A stretch of 37,151 bases of DNA, taken from an uncultured Lachnospiraceae bacterium (GTDB lineage: Bacteria; Bacillota; Clostridia; Lachnospirales; Lachnospiraceae). The notes below the pieces were generated by a model. The model was not told the DNA's origin, ran no database searches, and saw only the letters and a program-made list of their open reading frames with translations. Positions 19,635 to 30,100 of this stretch are shown piece by piece. The stretch's first letter is position 1, and the number at the start of each line of letters is the position of its first letter. A program made the position numbers and the translations under genes. The stretch spans positions 1 to 37,151 of the forward strand of contig CAMWHY010000013.1 of assembly GCA_947174185.1 (NCBI GenBank), given 5' to 3'.

Positions 19635-22414
19635 TGAATTTATTTGTTAGTGAGATTTCAAAGTATTTCATCACCGCGTTTATGGCGGCGTATACTTTGA
19701 TGTCTTATATCACATTAAAATACAAGGATGGCGACCACCGAAAGGGAATCTACAGGGGACAGGCGTTCTGCATTTTTATGATTCATACGCTGGGGATGTT
19801 CTGTATTTATGCCTCCACGGAGGACATGGATTATCTGGTGCTTTTTTATGCGCAGATCTTTGTACTGTTTATTTTTGAAAGGCTTATGATGTTGGCTTAT
19901 GGGAGTTATAACCGACAGATCATGAACCACATGAAGCTCCTGCTTAGCATCGGCTTTATCATTCAGGCAAGACTGTCATTTGATAAGGCAAGACGGCTGT
20001 TGATCATAATTACGATCTCTCTCTTACTCTGCCTGACGATCCCGATATTGATCAAGAAGCTGGCTATCCTGAAATCAAAGACATTTATCTTTGGCTATGG
20101 ATTTTTAGGCGCTGCATTGCTGGCGTTTGTTTATGCGTTGGGGACGGTTTCCTATGGTTCAAAATTGTCTATGAAGATTCTTGGTCTTGCTTTTCAGCCA
20201 TCGGAATTTGTAAAAATTATTTTTGCCTTTTTTCTGGCGGGACTCCTGTATCAGGTCAACCGCTTGGGAAGGCTTCTTCTGAGTGCAGTTCTTTCCGCCA
20301 TTTATGTGCTGCTTCTTGTGGCATCAAAGGATCTTGGAGCGGCTTTGATCTATTGTATCATTTATCTGGCGATCGTGTATGCTTCCACCGGAAAACACCG
20401 TTATCTTTTGGGCGGAGTCATGGTCGGAGGACTGGCGGGCGTGGCGGCCTATTATCTGTTTGCGCATGTCAGAGTGCGTATCGGAATCTGGCTTGATCCT
20501 TGGAGCGATGTGGATACTACCGGTTATCAATTGACACAATCGCTGTTTGGAATTGGTATGGGAGACTGGTTTGGCAGAGGACTTGGCAGGGGAATCCCAG
20601 AAACGATTCCTTTTGTGGATGAAGATTTTGTGTTCTCTGCAATTGCCGAGGAAATGGGTGTGGTTTTCGGTATTCTGTTGATCATGGTATATCTGAACAT
20701 TGTTCTGCTCTTTTTGCAGATTGCCCAGCGGATGAAAGACAGTTTTTATCGTCTGGCAGCTGTCGGAATTGCAGTATCTCTCGGAATTCAGACATTTTTG
20801 ACGATTGGGGGAGGCAGCCGGCTGATCCCATTGACTGGCGTTACTCTTCCTTTGATTAGCAACGGAGGAAGTTCCGCTATGGCGACGATTATGATGTTTG
20901 GCATTATGCTGGGTGTTTCTCTGCTTAGGCAGGAGGAATTAAAGGCGGTGGAGAGAGAAGGCGAAGAAACGGAGGCGGTTGACGAGATCTACGTTCTTTT
21001 GGAGATGAAAAGAAAACGGGGGATTTTTTTGCTGGGAACCATTTATATCGTTTTATTCCTTTTGATGTGCGGTAATCTTGTATATTTTACAATTGCGGAA
21101 AGAGAGGAAGTGATTAATTTTTCTTATAATCATAAACGTCAGGAACTGCTTGCAGAAGAAAACTGCAGGGGTACGATTTATGCCGCAGACGGCACGGTAC
21201 TTGCTGAAACATTGGAATTGGAAGACGGCACGCAGCAGCGCAGTTATCCCTATGGAGACCTCTATGCGCATGTAATTGGCTATGTACCCAACGGAGGTGC
21301 TGGGGTGGAACAGGCGGCCAATATGATGCTTTTAAATTCCAGCATTACGCTGCCGGAACTTCTTGCAAACCAGTGGGAAGGCAGAAAGAATCCCGGGGAT
21401 TCAGTTTATACCTCTCTGGATCCAGAGTTACAGCAGATTGCTTATGATTCCCTTGGAATTTATCATGGGGCGGTGATCGTGACAGAAGCTAAGACTGGAA
21501 GGATTTTGGCGATGGTGTCCAAGCCGGATTATGATCCGAATGAAATTGAGATCATATGGGAAGATCTGATCAGTGATGAGGAAAGTTCTGTGCTGGTCAA
21601 TCGTGTAACGCAGGGATTATATCCGCCGGGATCGACCTTTAAGATATTTACGGCACTGGAATATATGCGACAGAATCCGGATGCCTATACGCAGTATCAT
21701 TTTGTATGCAATGGGTATTTTCGTTATGGAGAGGAAACAATTAACTGTTTTCATAGGACATTGCATGGAGACGTGGACTTCATGTCGTCCTTTGCCAGAT
21801 CCTGCAATTCTTCTTTTGCCAATATCGGTGTTGGACTTGACAGGGGGAGATTTGCAGATACGCTGCTCTCGCTTTTGTTCAATTCCAAGCTGCCGGTCAA
21901 TATGGTATATAATCCCAGTCATATCAGTATGCGGGACGATATGAGCGACGGCGAGATCATGCAGACCGCTATTGGACAGTCAGAGACGCTGATCACGCCG
22001 CTTCATCTGAACATGGTGACGCAGGCGATTGCGAATCATGGCGTTATGATGACGCCTTATGTCATTGACCATGTTTCCAGTGCTGATGGAAATATTGTCA
22101 GACAATATGAACCGGTGGCAATAGGAAGCGTCATGACTGAGGAGGAAACGGATTACCTGACCAGGATGATGATTGAAGTAGTAGAACATGGAACGGCAAC
22201 AAAGCTGTCCGGATATGGATTTACGGCGGCAGGTAAGACGGGGTCCGCAGAATATCTGGATAATAAGGATGGCAGAAGCCATGCATGGTTTACGGGATTT
22301 GCTCCGGCGGAAGATCCGGAGATTGTTGTTACGGTGATTCTGGAAGCTGCAGGTACGGGAGGGGATTATTCGGCGCCGATTGCAAGACGTATCTTTTCAA
22401 GATATTTTGATTAA
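19634..22414 (+). CDS. SEDS-family glycosyltransferase (FtsW/RodA/SpoVE-like) fused to penicillin-binding transpeptidase domain
   Basis: N-terminal multi-TM with LGLAFQPSEFVKIIFAFFLA, WLDPWSDVDTTGYQLTQSLFGIGMGDWFGRGLG, DFVFSAIAEEMG. C-terminal PBP motifs PGSTFK (SxxK), SCN (SxN), AGKTGSAE (KTG). Continuous 926-codon ORF; start overlaps the U32 stop (TAATG). Confidence 0.93.
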   Translation: MNLFVSEISKYFITAFMAAYTLMSYITLKYKDGDHRKGIYRGQAFCIFMIHTLGMFCIYASTEDMDYLVLFYAQIFVLFIFERLMMLAYGSYNRQIMNHMKLLLSIGFIIQARLSFDKARRLLIIITISLLLCLTIPILIKKLAILKSKTFIFGYGFLGAALLAFVYALGTVSYGSKLSMKILGLAFQPSEFVKIIFAFFLAGLLYQVNRLGRLLLSAVLSAIYVLLLVASKDLGAALIYCIIYLAIVYASTGKHRYLLGGVMVGGLAGVAAYYLFAHVRVRIGIWLDPWSDVDTTGYQLTQSLFGIGMGDWFGRGLGRGIPETIPFVDEDFVFSAIAEEMGVVFGILLIMVYLNIVLLFLQIAQRMKDSFYRLAAVGIAVSLGIQTFLTIGGGSRLIPLTGVTLPLISNGGSSAMATIMMFGIMLGVSLLRQEELKAVEREGEETEAVDEIYVLLEMKRKRGIFLLGTIYIVLFLLMCGNLVYFTIAEREEVINFSYNHKRQELLAEENCRGTIYAADGTVLAETLELEDGTQQRSYPYGDLYAHVIGYVPNGGAGVEQAANMMLLNSSITLPELLANQWEGRKNPGDSVYTSLDPELQQIAYDSLGIYHGAVIVTEAKTGRILAMVSKPDYDPNEIEIIWEDLISDEESSVLVNRVTQGLYPPGSTFKIFTALEYMRQNPDAYTQYHFVCNGYFRYGEETINCFHRTLHGDVDFMSSFARSCNSSFANIGVGLDRGRFADTLLSLLFNSKLPVNMVYNPSHISMRDDMSDGEIMQTAIGQSETLITPLHLNMVTQAIANHGVMMTPYVIDHVSSADGNIVRQYEPVAIGSVMTEEETDYLTRMMIEVVEHGTATKLSGYGFTAAGKTGSAEYLDNKDGRSHAWFTGFAPAEDPEIVVTVILEAAGTGGDYSAPIARRIFSRYFD

Positions 22415-22494
22415 TGTTTTACTTTTTTTTTCACAAAATCTGCGGTATAATAGAGATATATTTTGTTTTGATAGCTGTTATAAGGAGGTATGTT

Positions 22495-23382
22495 ATGTTT
22501 ATTAATTTATTTGGGAAATATCTGATTTCAAAAAATATAATAACTTCCGAACAGCTGCAGAGTATCCGGAAAGAGCAGTCCAGAACCCGCGTGAAGCTTG
22601 GATTGATCGCAGTTGCAGAAAAACTACTGACAGAAAAACAGGCGGAGGAGATCAATCGTAAGCAGGCGTTGATGGACAAACGTTTTGGCGATATTGCCAT
22701 TGAACAGGGGTTTTTGACATTAGAACAGGTGTCCCATCTTTTGGATCTGCAGGGAAATCCTTATTTGCAGTTTGGTCAGATTGCCACAGAGAGAGGATAT
22801 ATGACATTTGCTCAGATTGAGGATGCTTTGCAACAATATCAAAATGAGCATCATTTTTCAGAGGAAATAATGACCGGGATTAAAAATGACGATCTTGATG
22901 TGATCATTCCTGCATTTGTCCATGAGGATACGATCAAAGAGGCAGCCGGTGTGGCGATCAGGACATTGAACCGTCTGATCTCTACGGATCTTTGGATGGG
23001 GGATTCCTATATGACAAAGCTGTTGACTTGTGACAGATTGGCCTGTCAGGATATGGAGGGCGATCTGGAGACAACGATAGGACTTGCAGGAATGGGGGAC
23101 AGCCTTTTGTCGGTTGCGGATGCCTATGCGGGGGAATCTTTTCAGACGGTTGACATGGATGCGCTGGATTCCGTTGGAGAGGTGGTCAATATTATGGATG
23201 GGCTGTATGCAACAGCGCTAAGTGAACAGGGAAAGGAAATCGAACTGCTGCCGCCGTCCTACTTTGATGAAGAGACGACATTGCGGGGAGAGGAATTTGG
23301 TGTGATTCCATTGGAGATCAGACAGAAGCCGGTGATGCTGGTGATTTCTTATGGCAGTAAGATCTATTTTTGCGGAGAATAA
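22495..23382 (+). CDS. MshEN-like repeats plus CheX-like phosphatase domain protein
   Basis: N-terminus repeats LGxxLIxxxxITxxQ..-type units; C-terminal half contains DSVGEVVNIMDGLYATAL with the CheX/CheC ExxN signature. ATG 22495 follows aaggagg; the ORF track begins at 22414. Confidence 0.75.
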   Translation: MFINLFGKYLISKNIITSEQLQSIRKEQSRTRVKLGLIAVAEKLLTEKQAEEINRKQALMDKRFGDIAIEQGFLTLEQVSHLLDLQGNPYLQFGQIATERGYMTFAQIEDALQQYQNEHHFSEEIMTGIKNDDLDVIIPAFVHEDTIKEAAGVAIRTLNRLISTDLWMGDSYMTKLLTCDRLACQDMEGDLETTIGLAGMGDSLLSVADAYAGESFQTVDMDALDSVGEVVNIMDGLYATALSEQGKEIELLPPSYFDEETTLRGEEFGVIPLEIRQKPVMLVISYGSKIYFCGE

Positions 23383-23449
23383 AGTTTGGATGGGGATTGA
23401 TTGAAAATCCAAAGATTTTTCAATCTTACGGAAAGGCATGGTTAGTAAT

Positions 23450-23812
23450 ATGATAAGAATATTGATCGTAGATGACTCCAAAACATCCCGAAAGATGCTT
23501 CGCGGTATCTTGGAGGATGCGGGAATGGAGGTTGTCGGTGAAGCGGCTAATGGGCAGGAGGCGTTGAAGTTGTTTACGTCTTTAAAACCGGATATTGTTA
23601 CATTGGATATTACCATGCCTGTTATGGACGGTATCAATGCATTGAAGAAACTTATGGAAGTAGATAGGACAGCCAGGGTAGTCATGGTAACTGCGGCAGG
23701 ACAAAAGGGGAATGTTGTAGAAGCATTGAAGATTGGGGCGAAAGAGTTTGTTGCAAAACCATATGAGGTGGATCTGATCATAGATGTGATAAAAAAGGCA
23801 ATGGATAAATAA
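23450..23812 (+). CDS. CheY-like response regulator receiver protein
   Basis: IRILIVDDSKTSRKMLRGILEDAG, PDIVTLDITMPVMDGINALKKL, VMVTAAGQ, AKEFVAKPYEV. In-frame upstream ATG at 23438. Confidence 0.93.
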   Translation: MIRILIVDDSKTSRKMLRGILEDAGMEVVGEAANGQEALKLFTSLKPDIVTLDITMPVMDGINALKKLMEVDRTARVVMVTAAGQKGNVVEALKIGAKEFVAKPYEVDLIIDVIKKAMDK

Positions 23813-23842
23813 TGATTGTGAGAAAGGCATGGTTGGTTTATC

Positions 23843-24277
23843 ATGATTGAAGCAGTCAGTTGTGGTGGTATAGTGATACATAAAGGGAAGATATTGCTTT
23901 TATATAAAAACTTTCGAAACCGATATGAGGGATGGGTATTGCCTAAGGGAACGGTGGAAGAAGGTGAAGAATATATGGAGACTGCATTGCGGGAGGTCAG
24001 GGAGGAAGCGGGGGTTTCAGCGGAACTGATTCAGTATATTGGTAAGAGCGAATATACATTTAATGTTCCCGATGATGTGGTGGAAAAGGAAGTTCACTGG
24101 TATCTGATGCGTTCTGGCAATTATTTTAGCAAGCCGCAACGGGAAGAATTTTTTATAGATTCCGGATATTATAAATATCATGAGGCGTATCATCTGTTAA
24201 GGTTTCCCAATGAGAAACAGATTCTGGAAAAAGCCTATGAGGAATATTCCAGACGGATCAAGGAACAGTCCTGGTAA
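23843..24277 (+). CDS. NUDIX hydrolase
   Basis: NUDIX box: GTVEEGEEYMETALREVREEAGV. Confidence 0.92.
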   Translation: MIEAVSCGGIVIHKGKILLLYKNFRNRYEGWVLPKGTVEEGEEYMETALREVREEAGVSAELIQYIGKSEYTFNVPDDVVEKEVHWYLMRSGNYFSKPQREEFFIDSGYYKYHEAYHLLRFPNEKQILEKAYEEYSRRIKEQSW

Positions 24278-24342
24278 GTGTAAAAAACCAGCATTTTGAG
24301 ATTTAAGCCGCAGTACAGCTGCGGCATGGAGGTTCGGATGCC

Positions 24343-24651
24343 ATGCGGTTTGCAAAAAAAATCTATGTCAGCGATGGGCTCGCCGGCAGGGAAAGGGAGC
24401 TTAGAGTGAGGCTTAAGCTTCGGAAACTGAAAAAACATGTGTATATCATTTATTTTAACCGTTATAGCAATACGCCGGAATTTATGAACAGTATATTTTT
24501 AAAGCAGAAATATTATAAAAATTATTCGATGTATGTGATTGGAATTGTGGAGACATATGAGCAGGCTGTGGAATATATTGCAGGATTATTAAAGGATGCT
24601 TTTGGAAAAAATGGGAATTTTAATGTAAAAGAGATTGTATGCAGATGTTAG
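24343..24651 (+). CDS. Conserved hypothetical small protein
   Basis: 102 aa, RBS tggagg, overlaps the next gene (TGTTAG/ATGCAGATG region); no domain recognised. Confidence 0.6.
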   Translation: MRFAKKIYVSDGLAGRERELRVRLKLRKLKKHVYIIYFNRYSNTPEFMNSIFLKQKYYKNYSMYVIGIVETYEQAVEYIAGLLKDAFGKNGNFNVKEIVCRC

Positions 24652-25634
24652 CGGTTATCGTAGATATTTTAAAAATTATTGGGTTCATACTGTTATGCAT
24701 TATCGCCATTCTGCTGATTGTAATATTACTGGTGTTGTTCTGTCCATGGCGATATTGCGTGGACGTCAGGAAGGAAGAAAAACTGATCGGTAAAGCTTCC
24801 GTATCGTGGCTGCTTCATATTCTCAGAATAGAAGTGATCTATCAGGAAGCCGTCAATCTAAAGATCAGGATATTGGGAATTCCAATCTATGATAAGTTAA
24901 AACGGGAAGCGCAGGCGGCTGCCAGGAAGGAAAAAGCAGCGGCAAAAGAACAGAAAAAAAACAAAGAAACGTCGGATGTGGATGATGCTGACGAGGGGGA
25001 GCAAAAGCTGCAGCCCGATATAACTGCCGCATCTATCGAGCCAAAAGAAACAGCATCTGTCGAGCTAAAAGAAACTACCTCAGAAAAACATACGCGGAAT
25101 AAAAAAGTCCGTCAAAAATCGGGAAAGGTCTGGTGGGAGTTCCCGCAATATCTCTTTGAAATGTTGATGGGATGGATGGAAAAACTCTTAGAGATGCTTC
25201 TGTCCCTGCCGGAGCTTATAGAGGGACCGGTAGAACGTCTGGAAAAGAAGATTGATTCTGTAATCAGTAAGGTAGAATATTATACGAAGCTGTTCCGGAA
25301 AAAAGGCTCCAAATGGGTGATCGATTTTCTTAAACTGAGGATCTTTAAAGTTTTAAGACATATCCGGCCGAGGAATGCAAAGATAAATCTTTATTATGCC
25401 GCTGATGATCCGGCAAAGGTGGCTAACATGATGGCATATTACGGCATGGCAATGCCATGGCTGCCAAGACATACGAACTTTACGGCAGAGCTTGGGGAGC
25501 CAAAGCTGGAAGGAAGCATAAGAATCAAAGGAAGAGTCCATCTGATCGTCCTCCTTTGGCATGGACTTAGCATTTACCTGAATAAAAAAGTAAAGACTTT
25601 TTTGAAATTATTAAAAGAAGGACAGAAGATGTAA
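24639..25634 (+). CDS. DUF2953 domain-containing membrane protein
   Basis: N-terminal TM, VSWLLHILRIEVIYQEAVNLKIRILGIPI, low-complexity linker, C-terminal NLYYAADDPAKVANMMAYYGMA. Confidence 0.75.
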   Translation: MQMLAVIVDILKIIGFILLCIIAILLIVILLVLFCPWRYCVDVRKEEKLIGKASVSWLLHILRIEVIYQEAVNLKIRILGIPIYDKLKREAQAAARKEKAAAKEQKKNKETSDVDDADEGEQKLQPDITAASIEPKETASVELKETTSEKHTRNKKVRQKSGKVWWEFPQYLFEMLMGWMEKLLEMLLSLPELIEGPVERLEKKIDSVISKVEYYTKLFRKKGSKWVIDFLKLRIFKVLRHIRPRNAKINLYYAADDPAKVANMMAYYGMAMPWLPRHTNFTAELGEPKLEGSIRIKGRVHLIVLLWHGLSIYLNKKVKTFLKLLKEGQKM

Positions 25635-25685
25635 CCGCAGACCGATGGAAAAGACAGGTCTGCATAGAAAGGAGCAGGATATAAA

Positions 25686-26087
25686 ATGGCGGAGAATAAT
25701 TTTGGTAACGTAATGGATTCGTTGATGAAAAATATGGATCATCTGATTGGTTCCAAAACAGTCGTCGGAGAGGCTACCACGATTGGAGATGCGATTATTG
25801 TACCATTGGTTGACGTATCCTTTGGCGTGGGAGCGGGAGCTTCAATAAATGATAAGAAAAACGGCGGAGCCGGCGGAATGAGCGCAAAGATGTCACCAAG
25901 TGCGGTGCTTGTGCTCCAGAACGGCAATGCAAAACTGGTTAGCGTGAAAAATCAGGATACGCTGACGAAAATTGTGGATCTGATCCCAGAAGTAATCGAT
26001 AAGATCAAAGCGAAAAAAGAGGGGATGATCAGCAATGACGAGGCGGTCAGTGAGGCGTTTGGTGAGCAGCAGCATCATAGCGATTGA
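25686..26087 (+). CDS. ytfJ: GerW/YtfJ family sporulation protein
   Basis: VVGEATTIGDAIIVPLVDVSFGVGAGAS ... KMSPSAVLVLQNGNAKLVSV. Confidence 0.9.
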   Translation: MAENNFGNVMDSLMKNMDHLIGSKTVVGEATTIGDAIIVPLVDVSFGVGAGASINDKKNGGAGGMSAKMSPSAVLVLQNGNAKLVSVKNQDTLTKIVDLIPEVIDKIKAKKEGMISNDEAVSEAFGEQQHHSD

Positions 26088-26162
26088 GATAAAACAGATA
26101 TTTTACAGGAAGTTTCCACATAGAATATAACATAATCGTATGATATCAGGGTATCCAAGGGA

Positions 26163-26300
26163 ATGAAAAAAACGATTGGCTGTATTTTGTTTTGGATAGG
26201 CATCGGGATGTTGATTATGTTATTACTGGATAATTGGTTTATTGGACTGATCATCATTGCCATACTGCTTCTTGTGGGATATAATCTATATCATTGCTGA
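26163..26300 (+). CDS. Small (45 aa) hydrophobic membrane protein
   Basis: MKKTIGCILFWIGIGMLIMLLLDNWFIGLIIIAILLLVGYNLYHC*; two TM segments; weak purine-rich RBS (aaggga). Below the ORF-track length cutoff. Confidence 0.6.
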   Translation: MKKTIGCILFWIGIGMLIMLLLDNWFIGLIIIAILLLVGYNLYHC

Positions 26301-26384
26301 CAATGATCAATTTAGGTGGATTACGGCTGAAACAAAGGGATAATATTGATTTGGGTGTAAAGGGAAGGGTATGGAGACTTCGGC

Positions 26385-26975
26385 ATGGACAAGTTTGCGG
26401 AACGTTTAACGGAATACAAATCAAAAGAAGAACTGGAAAATCTAAAGCATCAGCTTTTTATGGAAAATGTCCGGCTTCAGGCGGAAAAAAGCCAAATGGA
26501 AAATGATCATGAAGTGCTTCGGAAAGAGAAAAAGGAAGTTGCGGCTGACAGAAAGCAGTTATCCAGAGAAAAGAAACAACTGACCATCGAGATCAATCAG
26601 CTTCGGGAACAAGTGGAATACCAGAGGAAGCGTCTGAGGGAGGATGAGAGGCTGTTAGACCAGAAGCAGAAGCTTGTAGAGCGTGGCTATGAGATGTTAG
26701 AACAGGATAAAAAGCAGATACAGAGGGAATACAGCCGGATGGAGCAGGAGCGCGAACAGCTCCGCAGGGCAACTGCTTCGGCAAGAAAGGAAGTTTATGC
26801 TACAGGTCTGTTTTTCCGTGGAGTAAATAATCAGGTTGCTTTGAAGAAACGCTATAAGGATCTTTTAAAGATTTATCATCCTGATAATATATGTGGAGAT
26901 AACGAAATACTATTAAAAATCAACCGTGAATATGAAGAACTAAAGGAACGGTTTGATTATGCGGAAACAGTATAG
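26385..26975 (+). CDS. Coiled-coil protein with C-terminal J-domain-like segment
   Basis: Long charged heptad region, then LKKRYKDLLKIYHPDNICGDNEILLKINREYEELKERF with an HPD motif. Confidence 0.65.
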   Translation: MDKFAERLTEYKSKEELENLKHQLFMENVRLQAEKSQMENDHEVLRKEKKEVAADRKQLSREKKQLTIEINQLREQVEYQRKRLREDERLLDQKQKLVERGYEMLEQDKKQIQREYSRMEQEREQLRRATASARKEVYATGLFFRGVNNQVALKKRYKDLLKIYHPDNICGDNEILLKINREYEELKERFDYAETV

Positions 26976-27001
26976 AGATAGATTGAAAAATAATATGATA
27001 T

Positions 27002-27039
27002 AAAAAGCAGATATAGAAGCAGATATATCTGTTTTTTTT
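27002..27039 (+). terminator. Terminator after the J-domain-like gene
   Basis: CAGATATA gaagcaga TATATCTG followed by TTTTTTTT. Confidence 0.75.
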
Positions 27040-27168
27040 ATGTTCATTTTCTGCATAAAATGTCCGTTTTCTGCAATGGATATTGATGAATAAAATCCCT
27101 TTTGATAGCATGAAAAATTAATGACTTATGAAAAAACGAGTTACAAAAAGAGAAAAGGGGAATGGAAG

Positions 27169-30100
27169 ATGAAACGAAGACGACGGATTTTAGGTATGAT
27201 ATTGACTATAATATTATGTATATCTAGCATTTTTTCCAATACATGTATTTTATATGCCTATTCGGATGTTTCCGAAACGTATGATGAACAGATTGTGCCG
27301 GAGGGAAGCATTTATGAGGCAGATGGATATTGTATTGAAACGGTTATTACAGATGATTGGGCGCATGCGTATAATATAAGAATAATAATCACAAACACTT
27401 CTGATTCAGTGATACATAACTGGGGACTTTTGTGTACTACGGAAGATAAAATAATGAATTTATATAATGCCAAAGAAATGGAGTATGAGGGAGAAGATCA
27501 TTTCTTTAAAAATCTGGGGTGGAATCAGGATATTCCCGTCGGAGAAAGCGTTTCCTTTGGATATACTGCAGAATACGGAGAGATGCCTTTTGTGCCGACG
27601 GAATTTAAATTAGTGTCTATTCCCAATGAGGTGACGGCAGAGCGTTATCGTGTCAGTTATCATGTGTTTCAGGAATGGGATACAGGTGCACAGGCAGAAA
27701 TTTTAATTGAAAATATTTCAAACACTGATATAGAAGACTGGATACTTGAATTTGATACGGAATTGGAAATTACACATATATGGAATGCACAAATTGATTC
27801 CCATGAGGGACAACATTATATTATTCGAAATATGGAGGATTCACAGAATATTAGAGCCGGAGAGACTAAGGTAATAGGTCTTCTGATAGAACATAGTGAA
27901 TTAGCAGGTGAGTTGGGCAACATTACTATGAAAGAAGTGACACATGATGGTCTGGATATTTCCGACAGCGACATGTCTCATGAAGAAGCCGGATGGATTG
28001 AAGTGGATTGCTCAGATTTTGAAAGATTATCTGAAGACAGGGAAATATATTGGTTAGATGCGACAAAAACAGCGCTGAACGGTACTCTGAGTAATTCTGA
28101 ACAGGCAGTATCTATGAATTATATCATTACAGATATTACCGATACGGTATTATTTCAGGGTGAAATTATTACGGCATCCGAATGGAACATTCAAAATATC
28201 GGATTTGTAGTTGGGGCAAATCATATATGTATAGAAGCAGGTTATGATGACGGCTCCATTGCAAGACGCGAACTGACGATAATCAATTATTGTGAAGAAA
28301 ATATGGCGGCTGCCGGAGTGAATCTAGGAGATAGCGATGGGGATGGTATCTGTGATTATTATGAGACTGTGCTGGGATTAGATCCCTATGGTGTGGACAG
28401 TGACGGTGATTCGATTGCAGATATGGATGAAATAATTTACACTGGAACAGATCCTTGCAACTCAGATACGGACGGAGATGGTATCCGTGATGATATGGAA
28501 GATGAGGATGGAGACGGGTTGACCGTAAGCGAAGAATTGGCGATAGGAACCAGTCCCCATTCGGAAGACAGCGATGGAGATGGATTCAATGATAAGGAAG
28601 AAATTACTTTTTACGGGACAGATCCTTGCAATCCGGATACAGACGGAGATGGACTTCGTGATGGTTTAGAACCGGTTCTTGGTTTTGATCCCTGCAATCC
28701 GGACACGGATGGGGACGGTATGATTGATTCCGAAGAACTGGTTTTGCAGAAAGCTCATCAGGAAATTGTGACGGAAGGAAGCATTGTAACCGATGTTTCT
28801 GTAGATATGCTTTGTGCAGGCGATATTAATGAGCAGGTATCTATTTACGATACCTACGGAGTTGATAAACTATCATCGGATGTTGCAGGGCTCATAGGCG
28901 TTCCTGTAGAAATCATTTCTTTTACGGACTTTGATTCGGCAATCATTACCTTTACTTATGACGTGGCAGATCTTGGAACCATACCGGAAGAAAATCTGTG
29001 CATGATGTGGTATGATGAGGAAAATAAAACGTATCAGATTTTAGAGGACAGCGTAGTAGATACGGTAAATCATACCGTATCTTACACAACGACTCATTTC
29101 TCTACTTATTTATTGGTTGATAAACAGATTTGGTATGATACTTGGAGACAAAACATAGATTACAGTACGTATGTCATAGACAATGAGGATACTATTATTC
29201 ACTATGATATTATTGCAGCCATCGATTATACCGTCTCAGCAGAGGAATTGGAAAAGGAAAGAGCGTTGGTTCAGAACCTTATCGATGGAATGCTGCCGGG
29301 GGATAGAATCAAGATTGTCTTCTATACGAATGATAATGCGTTCTATACAAATAATTGGTATACCTCCGCCAGTTCGGCATCTTATATCTTAAGTAATCTG
29401 GAGAGTATCTACCGACGTCAATATGGAACAAACTTAAACGCTACGGCTGCATATAATGGAAATGTTTCTTATGCCCTTCTTGCGATGTCGATCGCTGGTA
29501 ATAACCGGCCCAGTGCCAGCAATCAAAAGATGGGTTTCATTCTTCATGCGGGAAATGTATATCATGCAGATTCCGTAAGCATGCAGACAAGTATTATCCA
29601 TGAAATGGATAAGTTAAGCAATGTCCAGATCAATGCCGTTACTGTAGGTGGAGGCGAAAATTCTTTCTTACAGGAAGAGATCGAAAATCGGGGAGGGCAG
29701 ATATTTATTTTAACTTCTACGGAAGAACTGGCGGAACTGTTACAGGATTTTTTTGATGTGGAACATGAAGGATATGAAGTGAAAGAATTTGATTATACTG
29801 ATACCGACGGGGATGGATTGTATGACACCTACGAAATCAACGGCATGAGAGTTCAAAATGGAAAAATTGTTTATACAGATCCCTATCATTCGGATTCTGA
29901 CGGAGACGGGATATCGGATTTTGATGAAATGGGCGGAGTGCCAGGGGAATGGATAGCATGGACAGGCAATCATGAGTGTTCAGCCGTAATCAACAGAATG
30001 GTAAGCGATCCTAACCATAGCCGCAGTCTGGATGATAGATATATGCTGGTAGACAATTTCGATTATCTTCCTTATAATGAGGAACTGTATAATCGGATCT

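Noticed and set aside
28330-28740. Regularly repeated GAT/GAC-GGA-GAT DNA resembling a repeat array
   Set aside because: Explained as DxDxDG protein repeats in a coding frame; not CRISPR, with no spacer structure or cas genes.
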